Assembly: GCA_902497145.1 (NCBI GenBank)
Contig: CABVDR010000001.1
Coordinates: 62,001 to 126,000, forward strand
Reading direction: 5' to 3'
Length of the DNA: 64,000 bases
Source: an uncultured Oscillospiraceae bacterium
Lineage (GTDB): Bacteria; Bacillota; Clostridia; Oscillospirales; Oscillospiraceae
In this document: positions 61,457 to 64,000 of the stretch, one piece after another
Position numbering within the stretch: position 1 is the first letter of the stretch
Layout of the letters: each line of letters begins with the position of its first letter
The notes under the pieces: model-generated
What the model saw: only the letters and a program-made list of their open reading frames with translations
Databases searched by the model: none
What the model was told of the DNA's origin: nothing
Translations under genes and position numbers: made by a program

Positions 61457-64000
61457 ATTTTTCCACGGGGGAAGAAGCTTTGGATCGGATATGCCGGTGC
61501 AGGAAGAACCCTGCCAGCAGCAGTACGATCACGCCGCCGCCGATGAGTCCCACCGCCAGCAGAGGCAGCTGATGTTCCTCCAGCAGCAGGACTTGACCCT
61601 GGGCCGGGGCCTGGAAGACCAGGTAGCTGCCGTCCAAGGTGCTGTCCACCCGCTTCCAGCTGCCTTCCTCGTAGATTGCCGCCGCCGGTTTCTTGACTCC
61701 ATCTGCCCGCAGGCGCACGGTCAGGGTGTCCGACTGACTGCCGGTGACGGTGTAGCTCCAGGCGGAACGGGAGGTATAACCCTCCACACTCTGGCCAGGC
61801 AAATCCTCTTGATGTACCGTCAGGGAGGCGTCGGGAGAGAAGGTACCCTCCACCAGCAGCTGAGCTACCCCGTCCTGGTCGGCCAGGGTGGAGGTGGGGG
61901 CGGTGAACTGGACGGAAAGGACCATGGAGCGGCGCAAATCCTGGGTGGGGAACTGGGGCCACTGGCCGTACTCGCCGTCCTGCTGGGGGGCCTGGGGCAC
62001 CAGGCTCATGTCCAAGTCGTCCCCGTAGGCGAAGGGGATTTCGGCCACTGTCTGTCCGTTGACCTCAAAGCGGTAGGAGAAGGTGAGAAAGTCTGCGGGG
62101 ATGTAGTCCAGCTGAGCGAAGGCGTCAAAGTCCAGCCCCTGGGCGGTCTCCTCATAGTCCACCCCGTCCAGACCGGCCAGGTCCTCCATGAGATAGCGGT
62201 TGCCGGAGAGGGTGCCCTCCGCCTGACCGGCGATGGCGCCCTGGTACTCCCCGTCGCTGTCGGCGCGGACCATGGTGCGGCAGTCGGAGATGTCTTGCCC
62301 CAGGCCGGTCACGCCCCCCAGCCAGCTCTGGCCGGTGAGGTCGGTGAGGGCGGCGCAGCGGATCACTTTGCCCTTGGTACGGCCGACAATGCCGCCGCAG
62401 TAGTCCCCGCCGGTCTCCACGGTGCCCCGGGCGGCGCAGTCCAGGATGGCCCCTGCCTCGCACCGACCGGCTACGCCGCCGCCGCACTCGTTTTTCACGG
62501 TGACGTCTCCGTCAAACCGGCAGTCCCGCACCACGGCCCGCAGGGTGGCATACACGTCGCTCATCAGCTTCATGTCGCCCAGATCGAAGGTGGCCTCGGG
62601 ATCGTCTCCCAGCTCGGTGGACACGGTGCCCACAATGCCGCCTACGTTGGAGTCTCCTTCCACACTGCCTGACACAGTGCAGCCCTTTACCAGGCCAGGC
62701 CCCTGATCAATTCCATCGGTGAGATCAGTGACGGTGAGTTCCGGTTCCTTACCCAGCCCAGAGATGGCCTGCCGTACGGCCTCCATCTGGTCCAGAATGG
62801 CCTGGCTGGTGGCATGGAGGGCGTCGTTGTCCGCCCCGGCGGCCTGGGTCATGCTGTCTACCCGGTCCTGGATAGCGGTGATCTCCCGGTCGATGTCATC
62901 TACGGCGGACTGAGCCTTGTCCCCCAGAGTGTCAGTGTAGGTCTTCAGCAAGTCCCGAATCTTGCTGGACAGCTGGCTCACCTGGTCCAGATCGCCCTGA
63001 GCAGCAGAGGAAACCCGGTCCCAAGCTTCATTGAGAGCAGTGAGAGCCTCATAGAGGGCCTGTTGGGCCCGGTCTATGTCGTCGCCGGTGTGATTCATCC
63101 CAGCGGAGGTGTCGTGGTAGATATCCGCCCACTGTTTGAGCAGCTGGGCGGCCAGACGGGAAATCTCTTTCACTCCATTGGTAATGGCGGTAAAATGACC
63201 GTTCAGATCCATGGAGGGGAAGGGGACCTGGAGGGCATCGGAGTATTGTCCATTAGCCACATACTCTGCCACTGTGGCCACATACTGCTTCAGGGCGTCC
63301 AGCTCCTGAGAGAGAGCCAGATGGTGGGCAGAGATCAGTTCCAGCTGATCCCGGATGCTGGCGACTGTGTCCTCCATGGCCTGGATAGATGCGCTCACGC
63401 CGCTGTCTGCCTGGGCCATCAGGTCTTCCAGCAGATTCATCAGCTGGTTGCTCTGGTCCAGGGCCTCCTGAATCTGGGCGTTTCCCTCATCACTGAACTG
63501 ATCCAAGTCCTCCCGCAGTGCATCCAGACTGTCGCTGATGGCGGTAGTGTGTTGGTAAAGCTGGTCGGACATGTTTTGAAAATCCTCATGCCCCTCGGTT
63601 CCGGCGGCGTGGGTGCGGTCCTGAATGGCGGAGAGGGAGTCGTGGATGGCCTGGGCGTCTCCCACACCCCGGGTGACCATGTCATTGATCTGGGTGGTGA
63701 AGAGATCCAGCTGGTCAAAGAGGGCGGTGAGACTGTCAGTGAGCTGCTGGGAGGGCGAGATGCTGTAGGTAAAACTGGTACTGGGTTCAAACTGGCCCAC
63801 AATGCCGCCTACATCCTTGCGGCCCTGGATGGGGGCAGTGTTCGTACAGTTGGAGATTTCCCCGGACTGGAGGCCTGCAATGCCGCCCATGTTATAGCCC
63901 ACGTGCTGATATCCCACCGGGCCGCTGTTAGTGCAGCCCCGAATGGTACCCCGGGACAGCCCGGCGATGCCCCCCACGCTGGTGGGGGTGTCCTGGTCGG
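61455..64000 (-). CDS. GLUG-repeat surface protein with coiled-coil core (5' end outside window)
   Basis: At least 848 residues; the frame stays open to the window edge, so the N-terminus and signal peptide are missing. Residues counted from 63977: GLUG-type repeats at 1-65 (MGGIAGL, CTNTAPIQGRKDVGGIVGQ), a 350-residue helical coiled-coil region (about 70-420), more GLUG repeats (about 435-600; CTVSGSVEGDSNVGGIVG), a beta-rich region (about 615-805) and a C-terminal TM helix (about 808-830) with a short basic tail. It is a membrane-anchored exported protein, perhaps an adhesin. No LPXTG motif. Confidence 0.8.
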   Translation of the reverse strand, partial: DQDTPTSVGGIAGLSRGTIRGCTNSGPVGYQHVGYNMGGIAGLQSGEISNCTNTAPIQGRKDVGGIVGQFEPSTSFTYSISPSQQLTDSLTALFDQLDLFTTQINDMVTRGVGDAQAIHDSLSAIQDRTHAAGTEGHEDFQNMSDQLYQHTTAISDSLDALREDLDQFSDEGNAQIQEALDQSNQLMNLLEDLMAQADSGVSASIQAMEDTVASIRDQLELISAHHLALSQELDALKQYVATVAEYVANGQYSDALQVPFPSMDLNGHFTAITNGVKEISRLAAQLLKQWADIYHDTSAGMNHTGDDIDRAQQALYEALTALNEAWDRVSSAAQGDLDQVSQLSSKIRDLLKTYTDTLGDKAQSAVDDIDREITAIQDRVDSMTQAAGADNDALHATSQAILDQMEAVRQAISGLGKEPELTVTDLTDGIDQGPGLVKGCTVSGSVEGDSNVGGIVGTVSTELGDDPEATFDLGDMKLMSDVYATLRAVVRDCRFDGDVTVKNECGGGVAGRCEAGAILDCAARGTVETGGDYCGGIVGRTKGKVIRCAALTDLTGQSWLGGVTGLGQDISDCRTMVRADSDGEYQGAIAGQAEGTLSGNRYLMEDLAGLDGVDYEETAQGLDFDAFAQLDYIPADFLTFSYRFEVNGQTVAEIPFAYGDDLDMSLVPQAPQQDGEYGQWPQFPTQDLRRSMVLSVQFTAPTSTLADQDGVAQLLVEGTFSPDASLTVHQEDLPGQSVEGYTSRSAWSYTVTGSQSDTLTVRLRADGVKKPAAAIYEEGSWKRVDSTLDGSYLVFQAPAQGQVLLLEEHQLPLLAVGLIGGGVIVLLLAGFFLHRHIRSKASSPVEK

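Noticed and set aside
1..64000. tRNA, rRNA, insertion sequence, prophage or CRISPR array
   Set aside because: No tRNA cloverleaf, rRNA segment, transposase, integrase, phage structural gene or spaced repeat array was recognised on reading both strands; a dedicated search would be decisive.

Overview
The window looks like chromosome of a flagellated, strictly anaerobic Gram-positive bacterium of the class Clostridia, probably Oscillospiraceae-like. The evidence is the Bacillus/Clostridium-type fla/che gene order with fliY, cheC, cheD and cheV, an S-layer-homology surface protein, an [FeFe]-hydrogenase joined to rubrerythrin, no genes of aerobic respiration, and frequent TTG/GTG starts behind strong Shine-Dalgarno sequences. 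The genus cannot be fixed from the sequence alone.

Positions 707-26471 are one co-directional flagellar and chemotaxis operon behind a consensus vegetative promoter (547-575): flgB-flgC-fliE-fliF-fliG-fliH-fliI-fliJ-fliK-flgD-TIGR02530-flgE-flbD-motA-motB-fliM-fliY-cheY-fliO-fliP-fliQ-fliR-flhB-flhA-sigD-flgF/flhO-flgG/flhP-cheC-cheD-cheV-EAL/HDOD. It encodes rod, MS ring, switch, export gate and ATPase, hook, stator, the motility sigma factor, and the CheY-P phosphatase and adaptation side of chemotaxis. fliL, flhF and flhG are absent from their usual places. Filament, cap and hook-junction genes and cheA/W/B/R are not in the window.

Positions 26480-34631 form a cyclic-di-GMP block: two very large PAS/GAF/GGDEF/EAL proteins, each with the same Cys-rich PAS signature, flank a convergent hemerythrin. 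This suggests that oxygen or redox state feeds into second-messenger control of motility.

Positions 34630-45667 are accessory genes: LysR, SDR reductase, a small coiled protein, a DUF3737 beta-helix protein, a cyclophilin-like lipoprotein, a large RCC1/SLH surface protein divergent from a membrane-anchored ECF sigma factor with extracellular Ig-like domains, a small membrane protein and a lipoprotein. Positions 45804-49880 hold a hydrogenase-rubrerythrin fusion and a MarR-FUSC efflux pair with a clear promoter and operator.

Positions 49949-59675 are a LysR-controlled amino-acid/peptide locus: a YfcC-type carrier, an S9 peptidase, a TSCPD protein, cysteine desulfidase, a gamma-glutamyl hydrolase, a MATE exporter and an M18 aminopeptidase. 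Together these could import and dismantle gamma-glutamyl or cysteinyl peptides. The right end has divergent pnuC-like and ECF S-component vitamin transporter genes around a palindromic regulatory region, then a GLUG-repeat surface protein that runs off the window.
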